A stretch of DNA of 64,000 bases from Sclerodactyla briareus (Eukaryota > Echinodermata > Holothuroidea > Dendrochirotida > Sclerodactylidae): contig JAODTK010005783.1 in assembly GCA_026419785.1 (NCBI GenBank), forward strand, positions 186,001 to 250,000, given 5' to 3'. A model generated the notes under the pieces. The model worked only from the letters and a program-made list of their open reading frames with translations. It was not told the DNA's origin and ran no database searches. The translations under genes were made by a program, and so were the position numbers. Below, piece by piece: positions 11,098-23,460 of this stretch; position 1 is the first letter of the stretch, and every line of letters begins with the position of its first letter.

Positions 11098-12116
11098 ATG
11101 GGCGTCAACAGGTGGGGACATGTTCCCCCACTTTCCAAAAGTGGGGAGGGGGGGGGGATTCATATCGTTTGCCCCCCCCCCCACTTTTCCGGACCGTAAT
11201 GAACCATAATAGGCATATATGCCCGATTTTGTAATCACTCTAAACTGATTCATTTTTGTCTAAACAAACAATAATCGCGTTGGAAATTGTCTTAAGTCCA
11301 CTAATTCCAGGGTGCGGACCCCAGGTGAAGATCTGGACCCGACTGGGGCAGAAATGGAAGGATTACCCATGTTTCATACCGAGTCCTCAAATTTTAAATC
11401 GAATAGCCGAAAGTGCATAATTTTCGAGTGTTTCGCGCGCAATGGCGTTCTTCTTCCAGACGTTGTAGGCTAATATGCGATTTAATGCTTGAAGAATTTG
11501 TTTCACTCGATTAATTTCAGAAGCCGCCTTTGGGCAGACTGCCCCCCTCCCCATTTTTCTGGGATTAAAATTCGTGCGAAAATTTCGTGGAAAATTTGGT
11601 AAGGAGAAAAATGAAAAAAATGGCCTGAATTTTTTGCACACTTTTTTTCGATAAAATGCCCGGAAAACATGCAATATTCTCCTCCCGCTCTCCGCCGCAG
11701 CCGGTAGTTTCCAAAGACTGACTTGTAAAATTCGGGTCAAATTTTCTGCTCCCACATTAGTGGTCCCGTACGCCTATGGCTTTTCCCTTCGATTCCCACC
11801 AGAGACCGTTCGGTAGACCCCTGGATCCCACGCAAACAAAGCCAGAGTAGAAAAGGTAATAAAAATACTATGTGTGATACTCGGTAAACATCTTAGTATG
11901 CACACAATGACAACTTTTTGTCTGTTTTTACTCTAATCCCACATGTAGATGGTGCTATTGAGCCCGGCAAGTGCCGTTTCCGGCGTCAATCTGGAGGTAT
12001 GAAAATCGGAAATTTTCTAAGTTCGCTCCGCGCCAACCGATTGTGGCGCTTCGCTTAGTTGGTAATTTGCATTCGATGTGTTCCCCCACTTTTCAAAACG
12101 GTTTCCGACGCCCCTG
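11098..12116. mobile_element. hAT-like non-autonomous DNA element, family D copy 1
   Basis: The left end reads ATGGGCGTCAACAGGTGGGG and the right end ...GTTTCCGACGCCCCTG. The two are imperfect inverted repeats, and both are followed inward by a GTTCCCCCACTTT-type block. TTATTACC (11090-11097) before the element and TTATTCACC (12117-12125) after it look like an 8-bp target duplication with one base gained or lost, as hAT elements make. The interior carries G and C runs, an AT-rich section and the GCGCCAACCG/GTGGCGC palindrome near 12022-12055. No transposase is present; a 122-codon minus-strand frame inside shows no protein signature. The right end is matched in reverse by 45687 onward. Confidence 0.7.
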
Positions 12117-12879
12117 TTATTCACCATCATCTTTAGCATAACAATACATGCATTTTTTCTAAAAAAGTAAGCCTGTCTACCTGTACATAACGTAGGTACG
12201 GTTTCATCGGGTTAATTTTTTGTCAGGTGTATCGAAGGAAATATGACCTGCCTGGAAAAATTGTCATGCATTTTAATTTTTTCCAGAAATTAGGGATTTT
12301 GTCAGAACCGTGACGATAGATAACTACAAAGTGTACAAATGTGGCACCATTTTGCATCTAAGCAGTATTAATGACTCAAAAAATCGCAGAGGGAAGAAGG
12401 AACCCCCCTCCCGTAGACCCCTCCCCATGTCAGCATCCATGCCAAATCTACCTCACCCCATCGTAAACCCTGCGCGCCCTGGTTTCTAACGCGAAGAGTG
12501 GGCGCGGCGCAACATAGTGAAATCGACGTCTCAAATCATTACTTTCACTTTATGAAAACCTATGTGAGGCGTTCCCTCAAAGCTTTCGGTCGGTGTTGCC
12601 CACCGACGGGGATCCGAGGGAATGACGTCATGTTCCCTGGACAAAAAGTGACATGAAAGTGGAAGATGTTCCAGGGCCAGCCGGACAGTCTGACTCAAGT
12701 AGCCGGGCACCAGTCGATAGAGTGGGCGACACCAAGACACTACCGACACGTGGCCCACCACGAGACACAACAGCTAGGGGGGTATTATCTCCGGACCGGG
12801 GTTTCCGGGGACTTACCTCACGAACCTTCTTTCAGACGTAAGCTGCTCTGCGGAAACTGCGTCAGAAAAAACTCCCCAA

Positions 12880-12880
<1 letters not shown>
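12117..12880. other. No gene recognised
   Basis: Anonymous sequence between the family D element and the poly(A) tract. It includes a CG-richer stretch (12480-12840) without recognisable coding content, and ACCGACGGGGATCCGAGG-type sequence that I cannot assign. Confidence 0.4.

Positions 12881-12915
<35 letters not shown>
12881..12915. repeat. Poly(A) tract
   Basis: About 35 consecutive A bases lie 80 bp upstream of the large minisatellite. It could be the tail of a retroposed element upstream, but no body was recognised. Confidence 0.9.
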
Positions 12916-12919
<4 letters not shown>

Positions 12920-12994
12920 GAATTGCCACGACACACACAATACTGCCAATATCGGACGATGGAACTCTGGCGATGAGGATGGATGTGAGGAAGG

Positions 12995-15900
12995 GAGGGA
13001 GCCAACCCTAATTCCCTGGTCAGAATACAGGAGGGATGCATAAAAACACCCTACCTTCCCTGGCTAGAAAAGATTAGGAGGAGGCACAACCTACCTTCCT
13101 GGCTAGAAATACAGGGGGATGCCAACCTACCTTCCCTGGCTAGAAAACAGGAGGGATGCAACCCTACCCTTGCCCTTGCCTAGGAAATATAGGAGGGAAC
13201 CAACCTTACCTTCCCTGGCAAGAAATATAGGGGGGATGCCAACCTAAATCCCTGGTAGAATCAGGGGGCGCAACCCTACCTCCCCTGGCTAGAATACAGG
13301 AGCGATGCCAAACCCCACACTTCCCTGGCTAGAAAGACAGGAGGGAGGCCAACCGAACTTCCCTGGCAAGATATATAGGAGGGAGCAAACCGACCTTCCC
13401 TGGCTAGAAATCAGGAGGGATGCCAACCCTACCGTCCCTGGCTAGAAATCTAGGACGGAGCCAACCCTACCTTCCCTGGCTAGAAAGTAGGAGGGGCACC
13501 CGACATTCCCTAGCTAGAAATACAGGAGGGAGCCACCCTACCTTTCTGGCTAGAAATTACAGAGGGATGCCAACCCTACCTTCCTAGCTAGAATATACAG
13601 GAGGGAGCCAGCAAACCCTACCTCCTGGCTAGAAATACAGGAGGGATGCCAACCCTACTTCCCTGGCTAGATATATAGGAGGGAGCCAACCTAACTTACC
13701 TGGCTGAAATTCAGGAGGGATGCCAACCTACCTTCCCTAGTCTAGAAATACAGGCGGGGCCAACCCTATCCCTCCCTGGCTGAACTACAGGAGGAGCCAA
13801 CCCTACCTACCCTGGCTAGAAATACAGGAGGGATGCCACCCTACCTCCCAGTCAGAAATAAAAGGAGGGAGCCAAACCCTAAAAAAACTCCCATGGCTAG
13901 AAATACAGGAGGGATGTAAACCCTAGCTTCCATGGCTCGAAATACAGGGGGGATCCCAACCCTACCTTCCCTGGCCTAGAAAGCCGGAGGGAGCCAACCC
14001 TACCTTCCCTGGCTAGAAAGATTGGAGGGATGCAACCCTACCTTCCTGGCTAGAAATTCAGGAGGGATGCCAACCTACTTTACCTGGCTAGAAAATTAGG
14101 GAGGGATGGCCAACCCTATTTTCCCTGGCTAGAAATACAGGGGGATGCAAAACCCATACCTTCTGCTAGAGATATAGGAGGAAGCCAACCCTACTTCCCT
14201 GGCTAGAAAATTAAGGGAGGGAGCCAACCACCTCCCCTGGCTAGAAATACAGGACAGTGCCAACCCTACCTACCCTGGCTAGAAATTTACCGGAGGGATG
14301 CCACCCTACACTCCTAGCTCGAAACACAGGAGGGATGCCAACCTACCTCCCCTGGCTAGAAATACAGGAAGGATGCCAACCCTACCTTCCTGCTAGAAAT
14401 GCGGAGGGATGACCCCACCCTACTCACTGGATAGAATACTAGGAGGGAGGCCAACACTAACCTCCTGGGCTAGAAATGCAGGAGGGAGCCAACCCTACCT
14501 CCCCTGGTTAGAAATACAGGAAGGATGCCAACCCTACCTTCCTTGGCTAGATATAGAGGAGGGAACCAAACCTACCTCCCCTGGCTAGAATACAGGAGGG
14601 ATGCAACCCTAACTTCCCTGGCTAGAAATACAGGAGGATGCAAACCTACCTTCCTAGTAGAAAAGCAGGTGGGAGCCAACCTACCTCCCCTGGCTGAGAA
14701 ATACAAGGGGGATGCCAACCCTACCTTCCCTGGCTAGATATATAGGAGGGAACAACCCTACTTCCCCTGGACTGAAATTCAGGAAGGATGCCAACCCTAC
14801 CTTCCCTAGCTAGAAATAAGGAGGGGGCCACCCTACCTCCCCTGGCTAGAATACAGTAGGGATGCAACCCTACCTCCCCGGGCAGAAATACAGGAGGGAG
14901 TCAACCCTACTTCCTGGCTAGAAATATAGGAGGAGCCAACCTAACTCCCCTGGCTAGAAATACAGGAGGGATGCCTAACCATACCTCCCTGGTAGAGATA
15001 CAGGAGGGATGCCAACCTACCTTCCATGGACTAGAAAACAGGAGGAATGCCAACCCTACTCCCTGGCTAGATATACAGGAGGGATGTGCAACCCTACCTT
15101 CCTGGCTAGAACTACAGGAGGATGCAAACCTACCTTACCTGGAGAGAAATACAGGAGGGGATGCTCACCCTACCTTCCCTGGATAGAATACAGGAGGGAT
15201 GCCACCCTACTTTCCTTGACTCGAAATATAGGAGGGATGCCAACCCTACTTCCCGGTAGACAAAGGAGGGAACCAACCCTACCGTCCCTGCCAAGAAATA
15301 TAGGAGGGATGCCAACCATACCTTCCCTGGCTAGAAATACAGAAGGGATGCCAACCCTACCTTCCCTGTGCTAGAAATACAAGATGGATGCACCATATTT
15401 TCCCTGGCTAGAAAAAGGAGGGATGCCAACCCTCCATTCCCTGGCTAGATATAAGGAGGGATGCCAACCATACCTTCCCTGACGAGAAATCAGGAGGATG
15501 CCACCCTACCTCCCCTGGTAGAAATATAGGGGAGAGCCACCCTACATTCCCTGGCTAGAAATGTAAGAGGGATGCCAACCCTACTTTACGGCTAGAAATA
15601 CAGGAGGGGCCAAACACTACCTTCCTGGGGAATAAGGAGGGATGACAAACCCACCTTCCCTGGCAGAAAAGAAGGATGCCAACCCTACCTCCCCTGGTTA
15701 GAAATATAGGCGAGACCAACCCACCTCCCTGCGCTAGAAACTACAGCGGGAGCCAACCCTACCTCCCCTGGTTAGAAATATAGGGGGAGCCAACCCCCCT
15801 TCCCTGGTAGATATACAGGACGGACGCCAACCCTACCTTCCCTGGCTAGAAATACAGGAGGGTATCCCGAACCATACCTTCCCTGGCTAGAATACAGGAG

Positions 15901-18900
15901 GGATGACAACCCTAACTTCCCTGGATAGGAAATACAGCGGGATCGCCAACCTACCTTCCATGGTGAGAAATATACGAAGGGATGCCTAAACCTCCCCCCC
16001 TGGCTAGAAATAGAGGAGGAGCCAACCTCTACCTCCCTGTAAGAGATACAGGAGGATGCCAACCCCACCTTCCCTGGCTAGATATACAGGAGGATGCCAA
16101 CCCACATTCCTGGTAGAAGACAGGAGGGAACCAACCCTACCTTCCTGGCTAGAAATACAAGGGGGATGCCAACCCTACCTTCCCTGGCAAGAAATAGGAG
16201 GAGCCAACCATACCTCCTGGCTAGAAATTAGAGGATGACAACCCGACCCTCCCTGGGGGAGAGAAATATAGGAGGGAGCCAACCCTACTTCCTGGCTAGA
16301 AATGTAGGAGGGATGCCAACCCTACCTGCCCTAGCTAGAAATACAGGAGGGAGCCAACCACTTCCGGGCTAGAAATACAGAGGGATGCCAACCCCTACAC
16401 TTCCCTTAGCTAGAAATACAGGAGGGAGCCAACCCTACCTCCCCTGGTTAGAAATACAGGAGGGATGCCAACCATACCTTCCCTGGTAGATATATAGGAG
16501 GGAGCCAACCCTACCTTCCATGGCTAGAAATTCAGGGGGGATGCCAACCCCTAACTTCCATAGCTATTTTTTTTTTTTTTGAAGACAGGCGGGGGGCCAA
16601 ACTACTCCCTGGCTAGAATACAGAGGGAGCCAACCTCCTCCCTGGCGAGAAATACAGGAGGGATGCAACCCTACCTTACCTACTTAAAAAAGGAGGAGCA
16701 CACACCTAACTCCTGGCAGCTTATCAATTAACATGAGGATGTCAACCTAACTTCCCTGGCTAGAAATAAGGAGGGATGCCAACATAACTTCCTGGCTAGA
16801 AATGCAGGAGGGAAGCCAACCTCACCTTCCCCTGGCTCGAATATTGGAGGGATGCCAACCCTACCTACTGCTAGAATTCAGGCGGGATTGCCAACCTCCT
16901 TACCTGGCTAGAAATTCAGGAGGATGAACCTAGTTTTCCCTGCTAGAAATTACAGGAGGGATGCCAACCCTACCCCTGGCTAGAGATATAGGAGGGAGCC
17001 AACCCTCCTTCTGGCTCGAAATTAAGGAGGGATGCCAACCTACCTCCCCTGGCTAGAAATACAGGACGGTGCCAACCCTACCTACCCTGGCTAGAAATAC
17101 AGGGGGATGCAACCTAATTCCCTAGCCTAGAAATTACAGGAGGGAGCCAACCTTACCTCCCTGCTAGAAATACAGGGGGATTGCCAACCCTACCTTCCTG
17201 GCTAGAAAATGCAGTGAGGGATGCCAACCGAACGTCCTTGGAAGAATACAGGAGGGATGCCAACCTACTTCCGGCTAGACATGCAGGAGGAGCCAACCCT
17301 AGCTTCCATGTAGAAATACAGGAGGGATGCCAACCCTACCTTCCATGGCTAGATATATAGGAGGGAAACACCCTACTTCCTGGCTAGAAATACAAGGGGG
17401 ATGCCAACCCTACCTTCCCTAGCTAGAATACAAGGGGGATGCCAACCCTACCTCCCCTGGTTAGAAAAGGAGGGATGCAAACACCTTCTGGCTAGATATA
17501 TAGGAGGGAACCAACCCTACCGTCCCTGGTAGAACGTCAGAGGGTGCCAACCCTACCTTCCCTAGCTAGAAATACAGGAGGGGCCACCCTACCTCCCCTG
17601 GCTAAATAATACAGGACGGGGAGCCAACCGTACATCCATCTGGCTAGAAAACAGGAGGGATGCCAAGCCACCCCCTGGCTAGGAAATACAGGAGGATGTC
17701 AACCCGACCTACCCTGGCTAGAAATAACAGAGGATGCAAACCTACCTTCCTGGCTAAGATTATATAGGAGGGAACCAACTACTTCCCTGGCTAGAATTCA
17801 GGAGGGATGCCAACCATAACCTTCCATAGGTAGAAATAAGGAGGGGGCCAACCCTACCTCCCCTGGTTAGAAATACAGGAGGGAGCCAACCCTCCTCCCT
17901 GCTAGAAATACAGAGGGATGCCAACCCTACCCCCTGGCTAGACATAAGGGGGTGTCAACCCTCTTTTCCTGGCTAGAAATATAGGAGGGAGCCAACCCTA
18001 CCTCCCCTGGTTAGAAATACAGGAGGGATGCAATCCACTCCTGCTAGATATACAAGGAGGGATGCCAACCATACCTTCCCTGGCGATGGAAAATTACAGG
18101 AGGAATGCCAACCCTACCTTCCTTGGCTAGAATACAGGAGGGCTGCCACCTACCTTCCTGGCTGAAATACAGAGGGAGCCAACCCATCTTCCCTGGCAGA
18201 AATAAGCGAGGGGGCCAACCCTACTTCCCTGGATAGAATAAAGGGGGATGCCAACCCTACCTCCCTTGCTAGAAAATAGGAGGATGCCCATACCCTGACC
18301 TTCCCTGGCTAGAAATATAGGGGGGAACCAACCCTACCTTCACTGCAAGAAATACTAGGAGGGATGCCAACCCTACCTTCCCGGCTAGAAATACAGGGGG
18401 ATGCCAACCACTCCGGCTAGAAAAAGAGGGATGCGAACCCTATTTTTACTGGCTTAGAAACACTAGGAGGGATGCCACCCTACCTTCCCTGGCTTAGAAT
18501 ATATAGGAGGGAGCCACCTACCTTCCCTGGCTAGAAATCAGGAGGGATGCCAACCGACCTCCATGATAGAACTATAGGAGGGAGCCAACCCACCTCCCTG
18601 GCTAGAAATGAGAGGGATGCCAACCTACCTACTGGCAGGAAATACAGGAGGGATGCCACCCTACCTCCCCTGGCTAAAATACAGGAGGGATGGCCAACCC
18701 TACCTCCTGGCTAGACAATATAGAAGGGATGCCAAAACATACCTCCCATGGCTAGAATATAGGAGGAGAGCAACCCGAATCCTTCCCTGGCTAGAATAAG
18801 GCGGGATGCCGACCCTACCTTCCCTGGCTAGACATATAGGAGGGAGCACCTACCTTCCCTGCTAGATATACAAGGGGGATGCCAACCCTACCTCCCTTGG

Positions 18901-19544
18901 CTTAGAAATACAGGAGGGATCCAAACCCTACCTGCTGGCTAGAAATACAGGCGGGATGCCAATCCCTACCTTCCAGGATAGACATCCAGGGGGATGCCAA
19001 CCCTACCTTCCCTGGCTAGAAAATAGGAAGGGAGCCACCCTACCTCCCATGGCTAGAAAGAAGGAGGGAGTAAACTACCTGCCCTGGCAGATATACAGGA
19101 GGGATGCCAACCACAACTGCCATGGCTAGATATACAGGAGGGATGCAAACCCCTCCTTCCCGCTATAAATACAGGAGGGAAACCAAACCCGACCTTCCCT
19201 GACTAGAAATACAGGAGGGATGCCAACCCGACCTTCCCTGGCTAGAAAATAGGAGGGAGCCACACCCTACCTCAGGACGACTATAGGGGGGAGCCAACCC
19301 TACCTTACCTGGCATAGAAATACAGGAAGGATGCCAACCCTACCTTCCTCACCTCCTCCCCATGGCTAGAAATACAGGAGGGATGCCAACCCTACCGTCT
19401 GGCTAGAAATACAGGAGGGATGAAACCCTACTTCCTTGGGTAGAAAGACAGGAGGGATTGCCAACCAGACATCCATGGTAGGAAATACAGGAGGGAGGCC
19501 CACGCTACCTCCCCTGGCTAGAAATTCGGAGGGAGCCAACCCTG
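12995..19544. repeat. Large minisatellite, ~39-bp unit, ~170 copies
   Basis: The array repeats the unit GCCAACCCTACCTTCCCTGG followed by CTAGAAATACAGGAGGGAT. Two junction variants, GGGATGCC and GGGAGCC, recur. The length of about 6.55 kb divided by about 38-39 bp gives roughly 170 copies. Most differences between copies are single-base losses, with some gains and substitutions, and they are spread evenly. A run of about 14 T interrupts it near 16567. The unit is 13 codons long, but every frame is broken within a few units, so it is not coding as written. It stops sharply at both ends. Confidence 0.97.
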
Positions 19545-20174
19545 GCGAGGTCTCAGGGTTGGGCATTCCGCTGAAGTTGTAACAGTAAGATCGAAAATGA
19601 GGTTAACTTCTAATGTATTGTTCACTCATTCTTATTTCCACATGTGTCAGTTTCAATAGAATCTGCCGTATATCCATAATTGATTCAACGAACATGCTGC
19701 TGAGAACACGTAGGCCGACCATACGAATTACCACGTTCAACTGCCCTATAGGTCTAAACCTACTGTTTTTTTTTTTTTCGTCATTGAAGACTGGTGGTGA
19801 CGGTCGCGGCTGAACAGTTTTATGGGAGAAAGTCCGATTTCAATCAGATGTAAGGAAAATATTAACGAATGAAAAGTGAGATGAATTAACTCCATTTCCC
19901 TTTATTAATGATGAGCTCACCGGGACCCAAGCCAAGTAGCGTTTCCGTGCTTGTATAGTTGAAGTTGGTCACGTTGGTGCAAGCAATAAACGTATAAAGT
20001 ACAAGGCCAGCTGATCTGTATTTTCGCTGATTCTGGTATGAATTACTGCACTGGGGAGAACCCGATATGTGTTGCGACTCCGTCTGCATTGGCTTGTTAT
20101 CGTCTAAAAGAACAAATTATTTTCACATATTCCGGATTTTGTTGCGATAAGTTTAATAAAGTATGTGATATGTA
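19545..20174. other. No gene recognised
   Basis: Single-copy-looking sequence between the minisatellite and a MITE. A T run is at 19767-19779. No exon or RNA gene is supportable. Confidence 0.4.
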
Positions 20175-20468
20175 CCAATTTCGTACGCAGAGATTTGTCA
20201 TGGAGAGAGGGGGGTTTTAGTCGGAACCCAAGGGAAGTGCGCCCTCATAAATAGCTCGCCCCTCCTATAAAAGGGGCCCATGACACATGCTGCTGCGATC
20301 TTTGCCTCCATAACAGCCGTTGCAAAAACTTCTACTGAACTCAGTTTTTGTGGGAAAAGGTTTATTGAATCACTTGGGGTCAGGGGGTCGAACCCCACCC
20401 CCCCCCCCGACCCCCCCCCCACGACCCCCCCCCCCTCCGACCCCCCCCCCGTCGTTCGTACGCCACTG
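20175..20468 (+). mobile_element. hAT-like MITE, family B copy 1
   Basis: This copy is homologous over most of its length to 40755-41012. Both contain GGTCGGAACCCAAGGGAAGT or a close variant, CTCTACTGAACT-like and AGTTTTTGTNNGAAA-like blocks, TTTATTGA and GGGGTCA, in the same order. The right end reads CGTACGCCACTG, complementary to a CAGTGGCGTACG-type terminus; the left end is degraded. GATATGTA before it and AATATGTT after it match at 6 of 8 positions, a possible worn target duplication. Long C runs near the right end explain the proline/glycine-rich open frames here. Confidence 0.7.
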
Positions 20469-21511
20469 AATATGTTATTCCACTTACCAATAGATCCAAT
20501 TCCCTTCGATTTGGGTAAAACGCGAGTTATGCTCGAGGACGGGGCAGTAAGCCGATTCATATCTGTCACGTACGTCACCATCCCAACGACTGGTATGTAC
20601 CTACTATGAGCTTCTGTGTTGCATCCAATTATATATGAGTATATATGCAATATTATCGAACCTCTGTACGCAATGATCAGGCTGTGGTTCATTTCTCGAT
20701 GTCTCGGCTGTGGCTATGGTAACTGGTACGACTGCAGGTAGGCTACTTCGCGATGTTAGAGAAACATATCATATCACGGTATTCCAGCCTATAGGCAAAC
20801 AACATTTTACCTGTCCCGTGAACTGCAGACAGCGGCGGTGATAACTGATAAGCACGTGCTCGTATAATGTAACTTCAATTTGGAGGAAACTCATTACAGA
20901 AGCAAAACATCACAGGCTAAAGACCGCTGAACGAACAACGACCCACGGGACCAACGGCGGTTTGAACGTGTTTCAGTCAGTAGCGTCGCAGGCCCAGTTG
21001 GATAACATGCTCGAAATGTGGTCTCATCGTTCGTCTAAATGTGCTATTTGGTGATTACCCTTGAGAGACCCTTAACAGTTAGGTCTGCCACTGCCAGTGG
21101 GATTGGCTATTACAAGTGAAGCAGTTTGAAGATATGACAAGGCATGCTGCAACATTGTCCAATCCACCGTCATGCATAGGCCTGCTGATTTTTTTCTTTG
21201 CTGCTTGATTACTATCTGAGCGTAGTGCCACCGGAGTTGGTGCTTTTTTTCCCTTCAATTTTACAACCCCCCCCCCCCCCATATAGCCGGAAACAACCTT
21301 TCATGAGTGTTTTAGGCACCCTTGAACACATCCTTGAATGGGGATATCACATCAGCGATAGCCCAATTATCAAAAGAAAAGAGGAAATGGGAAGACCATG
21401 GAGGCTGGCTGAGCTCATTCATGGAGCAGGTTCATGTCATATATTTTTCAACATTGCACGATCCCTCCTTTTTTATTCCTCGATGAAGTCAGAGGGATCT
21501 ATGCAGTCATG
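20469..21511. other. No gene recognised
   Basis: Anonymous sequence with a C run at 21267-21280. I see no exon that has both a family signature and splice sites. Confidence 0.4.
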
Positions 21512-21664
21512 ACAGTGTGTGTGTGCGCGTGTGTGCGTGCGTGGTGTGTGTGTGTGTGTGTGTGTGCGTGTGTGTGTGTGTGTGCGTGTGTGTGTGTGTG
21601 CGTGTGTGTGTGTGTGTGCGTGCGTGTATGTGTTTGTGTGTGTGTATATATGTGTATGTATGTG
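21512..21664. repeat. (GT)n microsatellite
   Basis: About 150 bp of alternating GT with GC interruptions. It directly abuts the higher-order repeat that begins near 21670. The His/Thr and Cys/Val frames over it are artefacts. Confidence 0.97.
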
Positions 21665-21669
21665 ACCCC

Positions 21670-22640
21670 TTGTTAACACGGTAACTCGACTCTGCTTGGG
21701 TGGGTGAAGAGCATGGTTGGTATTTGGTTTCCCCCCATAAGGAGAACATGATTCCTATTGTTTGGGGATCAGGTCAAAGGTAATCAGAGGTCAAGAGAGA
21801 TCAGTCTGAAAACCTTGTTAACACGATAAGTCGAGAATGTCTGGTCCGATCAGATTGAAATTGGTATACAGCTTCCTTATGCGAAGTACAAGAACCCTAT
21901 TGCTTTTAGTGTCGATTGGGATCTTGTGAAGAAAAAATATTTGACTAATTTTGCTTGTTGACAAGACCTCACCTGGATGGATGAAGTTCATACTCGGTAT
22001 GTGTGTTCCCCATAATGAGTACTGGTATTACATGATCCCTAGTGTGCTGGGGTTAGGTCAAAGGTCATCGGAGGTCAAGAGAAGTTAAAGTCTGTATATC
22101 TTGTTAACACGATAGGTCCAGAATGCTTGGTCTGATCGGCAAGCAATTCGGCATGTAGCTTTCATATGGAGTGCACAAGAACCCAATTGTTCTTAGTGTA
22201 GACCGGGGTCAGTTCGAGAAAAAAACCGGAAAACTGTGGGAAATAGATAATTTGGCAAATCTGAGCTTGTTAACACGATAACTTGATTCCACCTGGATGA
22301 ATAAAGCTCATACTTGGTTTGTGGGTTCCCATAAGGAGAACATGATTCCTATTGTTTGGGGATCAGGTCAAAGGTAATCAGAGGTCAAGAGAGATCAGTC
22401 TGGAAACCTTGTTAACACGATAAGTCGAAATGCCTGGTCGATCAGGTTGAAATTCGGTATACAGCTTCGTATGCGAAATACAGAAACCCTATTGCTTTTA
22501 GTGTCGACCGGGATCTTGTGAGGAAAAAAAAAATTGACTAATTTCTGCTTGTTGACAAGACCTCACCTGGATGGATGAAGTTCATACTCGGGTGTGTTCC
22601 CCATAATGAGTACTGGTATTACATGATCCCTAGTGTCAAT
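21670..22640. repeat. Higher-order tandem repeat of ~145-bp monomers with GTTAACACG and AGGTCA motifs
   Basis: Seven monomers begin with TTGTTAACACGATAA or TTGTTGACAAGA, near 21672, 21814, 21955, 22102, 22268, 22409 and 22552. Monomers four apart are far more alike than neighbours. The block at 21672-22040 recurs at 22268-22635, giving a higher-order period of about 597 bp. Monomers carry ATTCCTATTGTTTGGGGATC, whose complement CCAAACAATAGGAAT links them to repeats at 39640, 44080, 55000 and 59690. They also carry AGGTCA half-sites, including a perfect AGGTCAAAGGTCA at 22055-22067. Confidence 0.92.
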
Positions 22641-23460
22641 CTTGAAGTGTGAAGTTGACAATGCTTAGCTTGACCAAGTCAGGATCCGGCGAGGAATCAT
22701 TAAGCCGTTTGGCTTTTTCTAGTTAAATATAACACCCCATCACGCACTGGATTGTGAACGAAACAGTGAGTGTATATTTTCCAACATGCCTGCAATATGG
22801 TAAAGGTAAAGTTGACGGACCGTAAAATGAAATTATTTTGGACGTCCTTAATGAAAGTCTCCTCAAACCAACCATTCGATGGAATAAACTACATATAGGC
22901 CTACTATGTAGGCCTATGCTAGTTACTGATAATTCACTCAGAGATCATGAAATAATGTTTTCTTCCGTCATGCATGCTAAAGATCACAAAATATGTATTG
23001 CAGACAGTGCGGCTGGTATGAATCAGAAGCAAGATGACTACACGGTAAAACATTCATGGCATACAGAATTCCATTTCTAGCATGGCTGAGAGAACAACTT
23101 TCAGTATATTGAGTTAAATGAATGGCAAAAAAAGGCAAATGGCAAAAATAACAGAAACATGAGCCTCTGTGTAAAAATGATGGAAATGTACAAATCCGTT
23201 ATAAATATATTGTGTAGAAACACAAGTCCTAACATCCTTGTGTATGAGGCCCTAAGGTGTATGAACATAAGATTTAACTTCGTGGCAGCATTACCGGGGC
23301 TACCAATTGGCTGATTCTCAGCAGTTCTAATAAGTTGGCCGAAAAAATGACTCCAAATTCAGTCAATATTCATTCCTTCACAGGTTCAATGTATAATTTT
23401 TTTTCTTCTTTCGTATGTCTCTTTTTCTGACGAAAAGCATACCAAGTCGCACATACAAGA
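22641..23460. other. No gene recognised
   Basis: Anonymous sequence after the higher-order repeat. It contains a GTGAAGTTGACAAT block (22650) also seen near 57350. No coding exon is supportable. Confidence 0.4.

Noticed and set aside
11387-11755. 122-codon minus-strand frame
   Set aside because: It lies inside the family D non-autonomous element and shows no transposase motif.
12995-19544. CRISPR-like or coding repeat reading of the 39-bp array
   Set aside because: There are no unique spacers between repeats, the host is eukaryotic, and no reading frame survives more than a few units, so it is a minisatellite.
20198-20692. 164-codon minus-strand glycine-rich frame
   Set aside because: It spans a MITE with long C runs; the Gly tract is a homopolymer effect.
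21434-21749. Cys/Val-rich and His/Thr-rich proteins
   Set aside because: They are translations of the (GT)n tract in different frames.
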